From Spirodela intermedia (Eukaryota > Streptophyta > Magnoliopsida > Alismatales > Araceae), in contig LR746279.1 of NCBI GenBank assembly GCA_902729315.2, forward strand, positions 535,001 to 599,000: DNA of 64,000 nucleotides. Direction: 5' to 3'. The notes beneath the pieces were generated by a model. That model ran no database searches. It saw only the letters and a list, made by a program, of their open reading frames with translations, and was not told the DNA's origin. The position numbers were made by a program, and so were the translations under genes. Below, piece after piece: positions 33,241-45,300 of the stretch. The first letter of the stretch is position 1. The number at the start of each line of letters is the position of its first letter.

Positions 33241-34676
33241 CTTAACACACAAATAATATTTCATTTCTACACCACCTAGATTTGTGGTTTCTAACGAACT
33301 TATTACAAAAAAGATAATATTTTCTCATTATAATCTCCATCAAATGTCTCCTAAAAAATTACATATATTTTCAATCATCAACCTTGTATTTTTAGTAGTT
33401 TCAACTAGATCATATTTATTATTTTTGATAAATAAATTAGGGTTGATCTCCCCAAGTGATTTATTCTTATGTAGTGTCAGCAATACATCAAATACTGAAG
33501 CCTTGTGGTAGAGACTTGTTGAGCTTGAGTGAAGTTGGTGATCGACCCTTTGAGTGTTTACTTATGAGAGCAACTCCTCATTCTTTACATGATTTGACTT
33601 ATAGAGACATTGTACATTTAATAATAATATCTTGTTAGGCTATACATGCATCCCAATTGTCATTGACTGACTCATTGAAACCCTCCTCATATTGATTGAT
33701 TATTGTTATTTGGAGGGTGGGAGGGATTTGACCTGAAAATAAAGCCTAGGTGAATGAAAATAGACTTGAGTTTTCCTAGAGCTCTGGTTTTGAGAAAAAA
33801 AAACTTGAATTTGACTGACTGTCCATTCACTTTTATTACAATTCCCCAGGAAAATGAATCGATTTAATAGATGAGTTAATTTTTTATGTTAAGAAATCAC
33901 TACCAGTAGTGTTGTGGCTGACGATTTGGTTTGGGGCCCAATTTGGTGTAAATGGGCCTGGGCCTAGTTTCATTCACTGGGCTTTATTTTCAGGCCCAAT
34001 CCCCCTCAATATAACGAGGATCACCTAATAGGAGGATCTCATTTGGTAGCGGGAAAAAAACTGGGCCGGTTGGCACCTAGACGGCCCATCAAGCAAAGGT
34101 TTCGTGAAGGTCTTGTCATAAATATGAAATACTCATAATGGATTTTTAAAAATTATAGAAATATATTTTCCCCATTAAAATAAATTATATGGTAAATGCG
34201 GCGAACTTATGAGGATTTTCGGATATGGCGAAGGTTTATTTTTTAAAATAAAAGCCATATTTTATAAAGAAGTTGACTAAAAAAATAGAAACCCATAGGG
34301 GATGGGTGAATCTTTGACAGCAAGAGAACCCCTGAGAAATTTATTTCTGCTACAGTCCCTGTACGTCAGTGCCAAGCTCGGACGTTGCGAAAACCCTAAA
34401 TTTATTGGCACCCATCGCCCAGAAAACCCTAAACCAGTGAGCTGGAGCAGCAAGGGTGAAAAGTCAGAAGTCGAGGCCGGAGACCTTCCTGTCCTGAAGA
34501 TCTAGCTGGCGGCATGGCGCCGAAATCTCATGCCCCAAGAAGGTCCTTCTCAGAGTCAAAGTTCCGCCTCGGGTGATTTCAGGGCTTCCTAATCACTGGT
34601 CGCCTTGTTCTTCTTCTGGGTCGCATCATCGCCTTTTCTTGGAGGAATGACGGCGCCGAGATCGGAACAGTCCCAG
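33241..34676. other. Intergenic; repeat debris then a GGCCCA/telo-box stretch
   Basis: 33241-33850 is AT-rich without supported genes. From 33935 to 34100, TGGGCC/GGCCCA words are frequent, and two AAAACCCTAAA telo-boxes occur at about 34390 and 34430. This looks like a plus-strand promoter and leader, but the only recognised gene to the right lies on the opposite strand. Confidence 0.4.
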
Positions 34677-35255
34677 TCAACTAGTGTCGACGAGAGACCG
34701 GAGGACGTCGACTTGCAGCTCGAGGCAGACGACGTAGCTGTTGACCCCGGAGATCAGCTCGGTCAAACCCAGAGCCTCCCCGCCAGGGAGAATCCTCCTC
34801 AAGATCCTCATCCGATCCTGGAGCTCGTCGTTGCCTCCCTCCAGCGGCTTCCCCTCGGAGGCAGAGAAAGACGAAGAAGCTCCAGCCCTCTCTGGTTCGC
34901 ATTTGCAGGCCCCGGAAGTTGACGGCGGGACTGCGGCGCCGCCGTCGATCGAGTTCTTCTGCTCGCGGGATAGAGAGAGAATGGAAGGGGGCCTGGCCGT
35001 GCAGTGGCGGAGCTTCTGCTCCAGCGCGCGGCTCCAAGCGAAGCCACCGGCAGCCGCCACCAGCGCCAGGTTGACCTCCGCTTTCACGGCCTCCTCGACC
35101 TCCTGGACTCTGATCCTCCGGCGAGATCTCATCCTTTCGATCTTGAGGAGGGCTGGCAAGAGGTAGGCCAGGTAGCTGTGAGCGAAGTCAGCGATGGATT
35201 GCATGGGGGGCTCGTACGAGTACACCCTCCTCCGTTTGCTTCTCTGCGTCTCCAT
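34677..35255 (-). CDS. Atypical bHLH protein, IBH1/bHLH147-151-like
   Basis: This is a probable nuclear HLH regulator that lacks a good basic DNA-binding region. The single coding exon gives 192 aa. The N-terminus METQRSKRRRVYSYEPP then FAHSYLAYLLPALLKIE is typical of the IBH1-like group. The HLH at about 145-190 reads DRMRILRRILPGGEALGLTE then VNSYVVCLELQVDVLRSLVD. Known members (IBH1, AIF-type) antagonise other bHLH factors in brassinosteroid and cell-elongation signalling; that role here is inference. A splice acceptor (CTGTTTCAG) lies 14 nt upstream of the ATG and a donor (GAG|GTACGC) at about 35346, so the 5'-UTR likely has a short intron made largely of (CT)n. Confidence 0.85.
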   Translation of the reverse strand: METQRSKRRRVYSYEPPMQSIADFAHSYLAYLLPALLKIERMRSRRRIRVQEVEEAVKAEVNLALVAAAGGFAWSRALEQKLRHCTARPPSILSLSREQKNSIDGGAAVPPSTSGACKCEPERAGASSSFSASEGKPLEGGNDELQDRMRILRRILPGGEALGLTELISGVNSYVVCLELQVDVLRSLVDTS

Positions 35256-35298
35256 CGGCGGCGCCGCCCTGAAACAGGAGAGAGAAGTCGTGAGAAGC

Positions 35299-35301
<3 letters not shown>

Positions 35302-35334
<33 letters not shown>
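35302..35334. repeat. (GA)n microsatellite in the bHLH leader intron
   Basis: On the gene's own strand this is (CT)n and forms the polypyrimidine tract before the leader-intron acceptor. Confidence 0.85.
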
Positions 35335-35337
<3 letters not shown>

Positions 35338-35346
35338 CTGCGTACC

Positions 35347-35718
35347 TCTCAGAGCATCGAAGTTTGCGGTGGCGAGCGGAGGAGGCTGGGGCAGGGCGCC
35401 ATTTAAGCACCGGGGAGCGTGAGGGGAGACGTGGGCGAAAATGGATCGAGGTTTCACCCCTTCGGTAATGGAGGCGCTCGGCTGGCGCGTATAGGCCGGA
35501 GAGAGGACTGGCCACCTAAGAGGGTGAAGATAGAGAGAGAGAGAGAGATGTTCCACTGATCGACACGGGAGGGGGACGGTGTGGGAGGCTGAGCTTTGAA
35601 GGGGAGGAGGGGAGGGGGCACATGGCAGCACATGGAAGCTTTGCCACCCCAGCTACCAGGAAGATGGGTGCCCTCTCCCATGTGCTCGGGGGAACATGAC
35701 AACAGCTCTCCTATAAAT

Positions 35719-35761
<43 letters not shown>

Positions 35762-36138
35762 CTACGACTCACCCAGAAACGCTCTCCTTCCTCACTGATC
35801 CCCTCCTTTACTACCCCTCCAAACCCTAATCCCCCCTCCGTTCTCTGAGACGAGCTGTTTCTGCGATTTCACATCACAGGCGATCCAGCAAACACCTGAC
35901 GATCAGAGCCAGGCAAGGGGAACAGGAGGGTTGGGGGGGGGGGGGGGGGGCGGGAGGAGAGGTCCCCCGGGCACATGCACCGCCGGGCAACCGCTAGCTG
36001 TCCGCACATGCGCGCGCAGGGAGCGAGAGTACGATACCTCCGGCGGCGTTGTGGGGTTGCGGGGGAGCATTCGATCACCGTGCCGGGCCAGCGCCGCCAC
36101 ATGGGCTGGCTTTTCCCCCCTCTGCGCAGCAGGAAAGA

Positions 36139-36170
<32 letters not shown>

Positions 36171-36502
36171 TAAAAGAAGGATGGAATAGGTGTGACAAGA
36201 AGAGAATCGGGAGAGGTTCATTGTACAGGGTCCACAAATACGGGGCTGAACGAGGGCCCTCGAGATGGTATTCAAGGGAAGAAGAAAGCAAAAATGGTAG
36301 TAGCAGCAGCGTGTTCGCGGTTATTCGGGCCTGCAGCGGTAGCTCCGCCGGGTCTAGAGAGAGAAGGGGAAGAGAGGAAAGAGGCACCAAGGAAAGCAAA
36401 CTATCACGACCCCCAGAGGAGCGACGGGGCAGCAGCCTTTAGAGAGAGAGAAAGGACGAGAAAGAAGGCCTTCCTTATCCCCAGCCCCTCTCCCTCCCTC
36501 CC

Positions 36503-36549
<47 letters not shown>

Positions 36550-36645
36550 CCTCTTCTTTCTCTCTCTTTGCCTCCGTATGCGCCATCGCTCGGCCTCTGA
36601 GGATCCATCCGGGCCGGTCGATCTTCTCCCTGGCCGCCGTCGTCC
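35347..36645. other. Intergenic with low-complexity tracts and an orphan TATA/leader
   Basis: CTATAAATG at 35711-35719 followed by a 40-nt (CT)n (35720-35759) and AAACCCTAATCC near 35821 looks like a plus-strand core promoter and leader, yet no recognised plus-strand gene follows. An 18-nt poly-G lies at 35933-35950, (GA)n at 36147-36170, and poly-C plus (CT)n at 36499-36545. The open frames here are compositional. Confidence 0.45.
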
Positions 36646-37361
36646 TCACACCGTGTAGTGCTGCTGGATGGTATCTATGTCGAGCCCCTTCAGCTTCACC
36701 ACAGACTCCACGTGGCCCTTCAGAGTGTTCAGCTCCCTTAGCCTGCCCAGTCAACGCACCCACCCCCAAGGTCAACGTCAACCCCGGTAAAAAAAAAGGA
36801 AAAATCTCACCACAAATTGATTAATTAACTAAAAGTTGACTCCGAGGGGGCGTACCTGGCGATCTCAGCCCGCCGCTTGGCCTGCTCGGCGATCTCCGAG
36901 AGCTCCCTGTAGCTGCTCTTGTCGGCGAACAGGTTAGTGGCCTCAGGCGGCTGCAGCCCGTGGAGAGTTCTCTGCGCCATGGCCCACTGAGCCTCCCTCT
37001 CCTCTCTCCCGTAGTCTTTCTTCGTCGTGAAGGCCGTCTGTCGTCCACCCACCCGAATGAAATCAATATACGATATATACCTTACTATATGAAATCAATA
37101 CATACGTATTTATTTATATATATATATATAGTTGTAAAGAATATATACCTTGTTCTGGAGGAGGTTGTCCCAGGCCTTGCCGCTGAGAATGTAGCGGACG
37201 GCGAACTTGATGACGTCGAGGGGGAAGTAGAAGATGAGGCTGTAGAGCCAGATGACTCCGGCCCAGCCCCAGCCGATGCCCTTGATCCTGGCGAAGCCCC
37301 AGTTGGCGTAGACGGCTATGGCGGTCGCCACCTGTTCCAAACATGCATGACGAGTTCAGGC

Positions 37362-37418
<57 letters not shown>

Positions 37419-38224
37419 TCCAAGTTTTCAGGGGGCTTACCAGCTGAGCGATGATGAAGGCGGTGATGAGGAGGAATCCGGGGCGCTCTACGAAGCTCCA
37501 GCTTCGAGAACGGGTCACGAATATGAGGGCCTGGCTGACGATGCTCACTTGCAGGTACAGCGCCGCCATCAGCTCGTTCTTGTTGCCCCTAATCGACCTA
37601 ACATGGAACTTTTCCTGCATCAAGAAGACCGAATGAGCTCGCAAGACCCCCATGAATCCAGCTCAAACCACTCCCACGTCATTCGTGTATCGAGAGAGAG
37701 AGAGAGGGGTACCGAGAAGAAGTCGGTGTCCTTCATTGCCCAGAAGAAGATAACAGTCATCAGGGCCAGGTAGCTGCCCAGGACGACTCCGGTGGCGAAG
37801 ATTTCTTTCAGCTTCCAGCTATCCGGGAGGGGGGATGGTTTGACCCTGTCCTTGGAGATGGTCATGATCGTTCCTGGGAAGGAATGGGCGGAGACCATGG
37901 CAGGAGGTCAGCATCGATCATCCAGATCTGCTCGGGGTTGACTCTGTCATGAGACAGAGAGAGAGAGAGATTTGATGTTCTCCGTCGTCTGTGATAGGAG
38001 CTCACCGTCGTTCAGGATGGCAATGATCAGAACCATGAAGGGCGAGAAGTCGAACCTCCATATCAGAGCAATGAGCAAGAACCCGAGCTGCATCATTAGA
38101 AGAAACCAACATCCGCGATTAAATTCGAGCACTTCGATCCGTAAAACACGATCGTAAATTGTCTGATATCCATTCAAAGGACCACGATCCAAGTGTGTAT
38201 ATATAGATAATTGATATATCTAGA

Positions 38225-38255
<31 letters not shown>

Positions 38256-41200
38256 GGAGTATCAAGACACATACCACAATACGGATGGTGATGGAGACGG
38301 CATAGATCTGTTGCGAGTTCCAAGAAAGAAAACGGAATGAGATGAGGCACGGGTATCTTGGGTTGTAGTGCGAAGAAAGAGGGGAATAGACCAACTTTAC
38401 CGTGTAGTTCTTCATCCTTTGGAAAATGGCTCTGCTGGTGAGAACGGCGCTGATGATGACGCTGAGACCAGGCTCGGTCAGGACGATGTCGGAGGCGCCT
38501 CTGGCGGCGTCGGTGGCGTCGGCGACGGCAATACCAATGTCGGCCTTCTTCAGAGCCGGAGCATCGTTCACACCATCTCCGGTCATCCCACATATGTGTT
38601 TCCTCTCCTGTAGCTTCCGGACGATTTCATACTTGTGCTCTGCAAGGATTTAGAGAGAGAAACGCAAGTGAAAATGAGATCAAATGGAGGTTTACAGAGC
38701 CGAAGAAATCAAGTTTCCACCCAGTTACCTGGGAACACTCCGGCGAACCCGTCGGCCTTCTCGATCAGCTCGTCGACGGGGAGAGCAGCGATGGAGGCAT
38801 CCTTGTCTTGGCCGAGCAAGGCGGAGGAGGGGTACATGTTCGTTCCCATGCCGAGTCTTCTTCCCGTCTCCTTGGCGATGGCGAGCTGGTCACCTGGAGA
38901 AGGCGGCGTTGAGCCCAGTACATACGGTAGAGCGATGATGTGAGGGGAGAAAGGGTTGACTATGTACCGGTGATCATCTTCACGTTGACTCCGAGGTTAA
39001 GAGCCCTTCGAATGGTCTCCGCACTGTCGTGCCGGGGGGGGTCAAAGAGAGGCAGGAGGCCAACGAATTGCCAGGGACCGCCGGAGCTCTCCTTTGACTT
39101 CTCGGGAACTTCCTGAAATTGACGACAATAGAAAGAAACATTAGTGTGTGTGTGAGAGAGAGAGAGAGAGGGAGCGCTGTTGACTGCGCTCCCATGACCA
39201 TTACGTGGATGAGTCAACGGACCTGACGAGCCACAGCCAAGGATCGAAGTCCACGCTCGGCGAACTTGTCGATGATAGAGTGGGCCTTCCGCCTGACGTC
39301 CTCCTTGCAGTGGCAGAGATCCAGGATCTGTTTCCGATGGGTCAACCGAGAAATCTCAACACAGTGCATATAAGCCAAAACCGAAAATGGAATCGATAAA
39401 AAGCGGGCAGGACGCTGGACCTGCTCGGGAGCTCCTTTGCTGGCGCGATGCCAGTTCCCATCGGAATCAATGTAAGTCAGCGCAGTCCTCTTGTCCACAG
39501 GGTTGAAGGGCAGGAAGTGGACTTCTCTGATGCCAGCTCTCGCCTGCGGATGATGGCGACCAAGGTAAGAAGAAAATTAAGTTCTTCTGTTTTTTTTTTT
39601 TCTCAATTTATTTCAGGAAGGGGAGGGGGATGGAGGTTGGGGACATACCTCCTTGGGGTCTGCGAGCATTCCGACCATGGCGGCATCTATGGCGTCCTGA
39701 TTCTCCGTCCTCGATGCCCTGGCTGCCAGTAAGAGAACGTGCTCCTTGTCCACCCCCTTGGTGAAAACCTCCACCAGGTTCTTGTCCACAGAGAGCTTGT
39801 TCAGAGTCAGAGTCCCCGTCTTGTCACTGCAGAGGACGTCCATGCCGGCCATCTCCTCGATGGCCGTCATCCTCTTGGTGATGGCCCCCTGCTGGGAGAG
39901 CCTGTGGGAGCCGATGGCCATGGTCACAGACAGGACAGTGGGCATAGCGATGGGTATCCCTCCGATCAGGAGAACCAGGAGGTTGTCGATTCCGTCTCTG
40001 TACTTTCGCCTCTGGATCGGGTACATGACGATGATCTCCACCACCATGCCGATGGCGATGGAGCAGATGCAGAAGTTACCGATGGCGGTGAGCACCTTCT
40101 GGAAATGGCCCACCTGGTTCGTGCTGTCCACGAGATGTGCGGCCTTGCCGAAGAAGGTGTGGACTCCGGTGGCGATGACAACGGCCTCGATCTCGCCCTG
40201 CTTGCAGGTGGAGCCAGAGAAGACCTCGTCTCCCGGATTCTTGGTCACTGGAATCGACTCTCCGGTGAGAGCAGACTGGTCGATCTTCAGTGGATCGCCC
40301 TCGAGAAGACGGGCATCGGCAGGGACGATGTCCCCCAGTTTGATGCTGATGATGTCCCCGGGGACGAGGATTGAGGCCTCCTGCTCGGTCCATCGCCCGT
40401 CTCTGAGCACCTGGGAAATAACACACAGCGATCAAGCTCAAGAACAACAACAAAACTCTGGTTCATCCTCAGAACTTGAAGTTGACTTATTTACCTTGGT
40501 CTTGGGGGCGAGGTTAGCCATGAGAGCGGCGGCAGCGTTGCCGGCGTTGTTCTCTTCGATGAAACTGATGGTGGAGTTGATCACCAGGAGGACGACGATA
40601 CCGACGAAGTCCTGCCAGTCCGGGGGCCTCCCGTCGCCGTTGGCTAGGACGATGGCCATCAGAGCAGCCATCTCCATGACCCAGGAGAGAGGGTTCCACA
40701 TGAAACCCAGAAATTTGAGGATCTTGCTCTCCTGTTGTCCATGGAAAATCTGCGGGGTCAACGCCGGGAAAAGAAAGAAGGTAAGGTAAACTCTGCGGTA
40801 GCAGTAAACCCTTTACCTTCTTCTCCTCGAGCTTGTTGGGCCCGAATATCTCGATACGGCTCCTCCCCTCCTCCTCGGAGAGACCTTCCTTGGTGCATTT
40901 CAGCTGCTCGAACACCTCCTCGATCGGGATTCGTTCCTGACGATACAAAACGAACACCAAATCTCCGTATGTTCATGACTCCGGAGCCGTACGCTATCCA
41001 ACAAAACTTATGCACACAGAGGGTCCCATGGAAAAAAAGAAAAAGATAAAGAAGTTTTAACTTTTTCTCTTCAGTTCGAAGAAGAACATCGCCCCTCGGT
41101 GTAGTAGAAGAATCACGATGGAGCAGACCAAAACAGGAAAGGTTAAAAGCCACAGCAGCCTCACTCTGGTTTCCCTCCGGGCTGGAGGGGACCAATCTCG

Positions 41201-42116
41201 CTCGAACAGAGACGGAAGAACAGCGGTAGTCAGATATGGCCTCGTTGATATTCAGTAGATCAACGAGGGACGCGGTGCTAGAGGACTCGAAGTGGTTGAT
41301 TTTCCGAATGGAATTCCCATCCGAGGGGAAGAAAGCTCTAGGAAGCGGGATGTACAGCAGAAGTGGCGAGAGTCTCTGAGGAGAGAGAGATCCCGGAGAA
41401 AAAACAATTCTCAGTAACTACGAAGTTCAGAGAAAGGAAAGGGAAAAAGAAGAAGAAGAAGAAGAAGAAGAAGAAGAGGAAAATGGATCGATGGAAATAA
41501 TTCTCCGTGAGAGTCTCCTCCCCCCTGTCAGTTTCATTTCCGACGAAATCGCGACGTGGAGGAGGTTTTCCTCCCGATAGATGGAGATGAATTGAGGAAC
41601 TGTGTGCTCGGACCGAGATGGAAGGAACAGCAGAGAAATGAGGAAGGATATGGATTCAGGAACAGATCGAGACTGACGGCACTTCACTCCAGAAGCGAAA
41701 TAGGATCGACAGATTCTACAAAGTCAACAGCATCGATTCAAAAAAATCATCCGATATCGTGCTCCACCGACGCGAAAATTTGGGAGAAGAATTCGGATTG
41801 GAAATTCAAAACTCCACCGGAAAACAGACACATCACAGAAACCAGAACCAAATGCGCAGCCACCCCGATCCCCAAGATCCGTGCGAAAAGGCAGCAGGAA
41901 TCGCCGACGAAAACGGAGGAGAGAAGCCATCGGAGAACTAGAATCCCCACCGAGGAGCACCAGTTCCCCCAAAGTCAACGCGATCGGGAAAGAAAGAGCA
42001 ACCGGAACTGTATGGAATTCACTAAAGGGAGACGAAGAGATGGATCGATCCTCAATTACCAAATCGACGTTCTCGTTCTTAATCTCATCCAGACTGATCG
42101 CCTTTTCGCCCGCCAT
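36646..42116 (-). CDS. AHA: Plasma-membrane H+-ATPase (P3A P-type ATPase)
   Basis: This pump exports protons using ATP. Sixteen exons: 42060-42116, 40817-40936, 40495-40731, 39649-40410, 39421-39543, 39223-39327, 38968-39112, 38729-38893, 38401-38639, 38275-38307, 38006-38087, 37713-37873, 37441-37614, 37149-37331, 36856-37037 and 36646-36736. All phases join, giving 952 aa, the family size. Marks: SALTGES actuator loop, catalytic DKTGTLT (Asp at ~334), nucleotide-binding KGAPEQ (~430), [10 protein letters not shown] hinge (~590), ten hydrophobic helices, and the autoinhibitory C-terminus [13 protein letters not shown] ending YTV, whose penultimate Thr is the known phosphosite and 14-3-3 anchor. 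Exon 3 could also start 18 nt earlier (40749), adding six residues. A minus-strand TATAAA at 42339-42344 suggests a leader of about 200 nt. The closest remembered relative is Arabidopsis AHA2/AHA1. Confidence 0.97.
37363..37414. repeat. (CT)n in a proton-ATPase intron
   Basis: Fills roughly half of the 109-nt intron between the exons at 37149-37331 and 37441-37614; on the gene's strand it is (GA)n. A second tract, (GA)n at 38228-38254, lies in the intron 38088-38274. Confidence 0.9.
40937..42059 (-). other. First intron of the proton ATPase gene
   Basis: A 1.1 kb intron after the 19-codon first exon. It holds a GAA repeat at 41449-41475. No other feature is recognised. Open frames across it are not supported. 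Confidence 0.7.
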
Positions 42117-42338
42117 TATCGCCGGAGCAGCAGCCGCAGGCGGATGCTGGAACGAAGTGAGCCCTCCCGAGTCTTCACATCCGAAGAAGAAGGGACGATG
42201 CCATGGCCGTCACAGAATCCCCCTCCCCCGCTTCCCACAAAGACCAGAAAATATTATTTTTTTATTTTTGAATAAAATACGGGAAAGTGGACCGCCGGCG
42301 GCCGGAGAGCACCACATCTCGAACGCGCCCTCCCCCTG

Positions 42339-42344
42339 TTTATA
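42339..42344 (-). promoter_or_regulatory. TATA box of the proton ATPase gene
   Basis: TATAAA on the minus strand about 223 nt upstream of the ATG; flanked by C-rich sequence. A start site near 42310 is expected from the usual spacing. Confidence 0.5.
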
Positions 42345-45300
42345 AGTCCCTCTCCCCCAGACAGCAGCCGGTTCTCGTCACCGGTGACGTGTCGGTATCA
42401 AGTTCCTAGAAAAACAAACGATCTTTGACTTGAGCTGATGGGCCCGTCCAGAGAATCGGGACCGTACACCCCGCGTGATTCACGGGGGACCTTGCGATCT
42501 GATGGCCCATGATCTCCCCCGTGGGCCCCATCATCCCCTCCCCCGGGCCCATCAGCATTTTCGAGGAACCCCGGTTTTCCCAATTATAATGGCTTTATTA
42601 GTACCAATTATTTTTGTGAAATCCGTATTTATGAACATTTTCCTATTAATGAGAGGGTCAAGACCGCTATTAAACTCGGGTACTTGCGTTTCCAATAGAG
42701 CATCTCGACGAATAGAAGCCGCGCCGCCGGCAACGACTCCGGCGGTCCGATCGACCAATACGCGAAGGAGCCGGTCCGGCCGGAACCCTCTGGTGACATG
42801 GCGGTTCCTGCTCCGTCCGATTGAAAGGGCGTCCACCGCCCGACGCCTCCCCCTGTGAATACCGTGAGGGCAACCACCCTAGGAAAAAAAGTCACGAGCC
42901 TCTCGAGCCCGCACGTGCGGCCGCCCGTCCCCTTTCCCACCCTCTTTCTCTTTCCAGAACACGAGAAAGGAACCATCCGATTGCGTAAAGGCTCCCCATC
43001 GGCACCGTCAATCGGTGGAACTGATCAGATCGAACGGCTCCAGCTAGTGGCCCCCCCGATGGCTGATTTTCTTCTCGAATAAGAAAATTGCAGAAAATGT
43101 GACGTGGTTGAATATGGAAGATCGATGGTGACATTTCCGTCGGCGAGGGCAGAGTCAAAGGGATATTACGCCACGTGTCGGTTAAGCGTTGACGCGCTGC
43201 CGTGTGGTCCCGCCATGAGCTATCTTCTCGGACCCATTTCCCTCCTTATCCGACCCGCCCGAACCGAACAGGAGGGTGGGCTCCACCAGGAGACGTTTCA
43301 GCTGATGACAGCGACAGCACGGGCTGCAAGCGTGGCCCCACGTATCAGCCTCCGACGAGTCGGCCCAGTTGCTTGGACTGGAAATAATGCGCGATTTTTC
43401 AATATGCCGAACCCGTTCGCCAGTTTCCACTTTTGTTCATATCTCGTAGGTCCTATGGATGTAGCTCATATTTTTGGTAGATAGATGGTCCCGATGTGAA
43501 CGGCAACACCTTTGGTCAAGGCCTCTCTAGCCATCTTCATTGGCGCCTAGTGTGGCATATCGAACCGGAGCTCTGAAATATTATTAAAATATATTGCCTT
43601 TTCCGGGAATTTTTATCCCAATAAAATTATTGAGATTATTAATGCATCTCTACGCGGTTTGACGATAGTTCCAGATTAAGAACTGCTTAGCCGATCCGGG
43701 TGGAAATATTTATACTTAATTTTTTTATCGAATAATTACGTCATATATAATATCGCCCCCTTGCCATAACCACTTTCACGCAAGGAACCCCCCGACATCT
43801 TCGTTCTTCCTAAAGCTCTAAACGATTGGTTCCAGGATATATCAGAAGGGTCGCAGGTCGCGGCCAGTGTCCACACCCACGAGACAATCTCTCTCTCTCT
43901 CTCTCTCTCCCTCCACACACACCCCCCCTCTTTCTCTCTCCTTCTCTCTCCATCTCTATTAGGGTGACAAGTACTGGTTTCGATTGTCTTCCTTACCGTC
44001 CTGAATCTCGTCCTAGTCTGACTATTTTCTCACGTTGAAACGAGGGAGGCCGTGGAAGGAGGATCGATCTTCAAGGCTGCATGCGTTGCATCTTCCCGAG
44101 TCAAACCCCCTGACGAACCCGTTCCAGTGTGGCGGGCGGCCGGTGGCTTTCACTGCCATTCCATGCAGACGTCCCCTCGAGAGGAAGATGAGGAAGAAGA
44201 GGAGGAGGAGGAAGAGGGCGGATCTCCACCACGTTCTTGCAATCGTTGACCAGAAAGCGGTCTCTCCAGAAGTCAAATTTCTGGAGTTATGGCCGAAACT
44301 CTCCACCTCCTCTACGAGTACGACGTGTGCGGCGGACGGCCGAGTCTCGTTCATCCACACCCTTTTTCGCTCCACGCCGTTCAACGATGGAGATGGAAGC
44401 GATGGGAAATAATATTTTAAATAATTTATTTAGAATAATGACAATAATGAATGAATATAAGATTGTAAATAAAGTAACATCCTTCACGGAGGGTATATTT
44501 ACGATGGAGGAATCATAGCAACGAGACAAAGTAACTGGCGTGCACGGGAGTCGCCGTCATTCCATAAATAGCCTTCGTAGGGGGGGGGGGGGAGGACAAA
44601 TCTGGACGCCGAATCTCTTGTCCAAACGCCCTTTAGATCGGGAAAACGCCGTGTAAAGTGGCAGATGGCCCCTCCGAGGGCCCACGGGCCCATTCGTGTC
44701 GGAAAGAAGATAACCGTGGGCCCAGGATCGACCGGCGGAGATAGACTGCGGCTTCAAGCTTTGCGAGCAGCTCACATGCTCCTCTCCCTCTATCACACGA
44801 GATATAGAGGGATCATGTGGCGGCAAACGCCGGTTTCGTATTATTTTTTTCACGGTATTGCTATTATTCCCGTCTTGTATTTTTTAATTCAATAATTGGC
44901 AAAATAAATGTATATTTATAATTTTTTTGTCTGCAGGGTATGCCATGTCTCTCTCACGTCGGCGGCGGCGCTGCCCCCTCCGGCCGCTCGGGGGGGATGG
45001 CGACACTTCAACGGCCCTCCCATCCGCCCATGGGGCGGCCGGTGGACCACGATAAGGGCGGCGGCCTTTCGTCTGGACCCTCTTTCTTGAAAGAGTCCCT
45101 TTGAAAAAAAATAATAAAATCATGCTCTGTCACACGTGTCGCTCCCAGATGCAGCGCCATAAGTCAAAACGGGCTTGGGCACAAGTGACCCGTGACGGAA
45201 GGCTGAGTCGGGTGCTCGGCCGCCACCGTCTCAGGGAGAAGATGGAAGGGAATCGATTCCATCTTCTTTCTCCTTTTCTTCTCGCCGTCTTGCCTCTAGT

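Noticed and set aside
39739-40789. Long plus-strand frames (211 and 347 codons) across the ATPase
   Set aside because: Antisense to a fully consistent ATPase exon series.
44022-44412. Opposed frames of 120 and 125 codons
   Set aside because: Neither is recognised; Lys/Arg and Leu runs come from a GAAGAG repeat.
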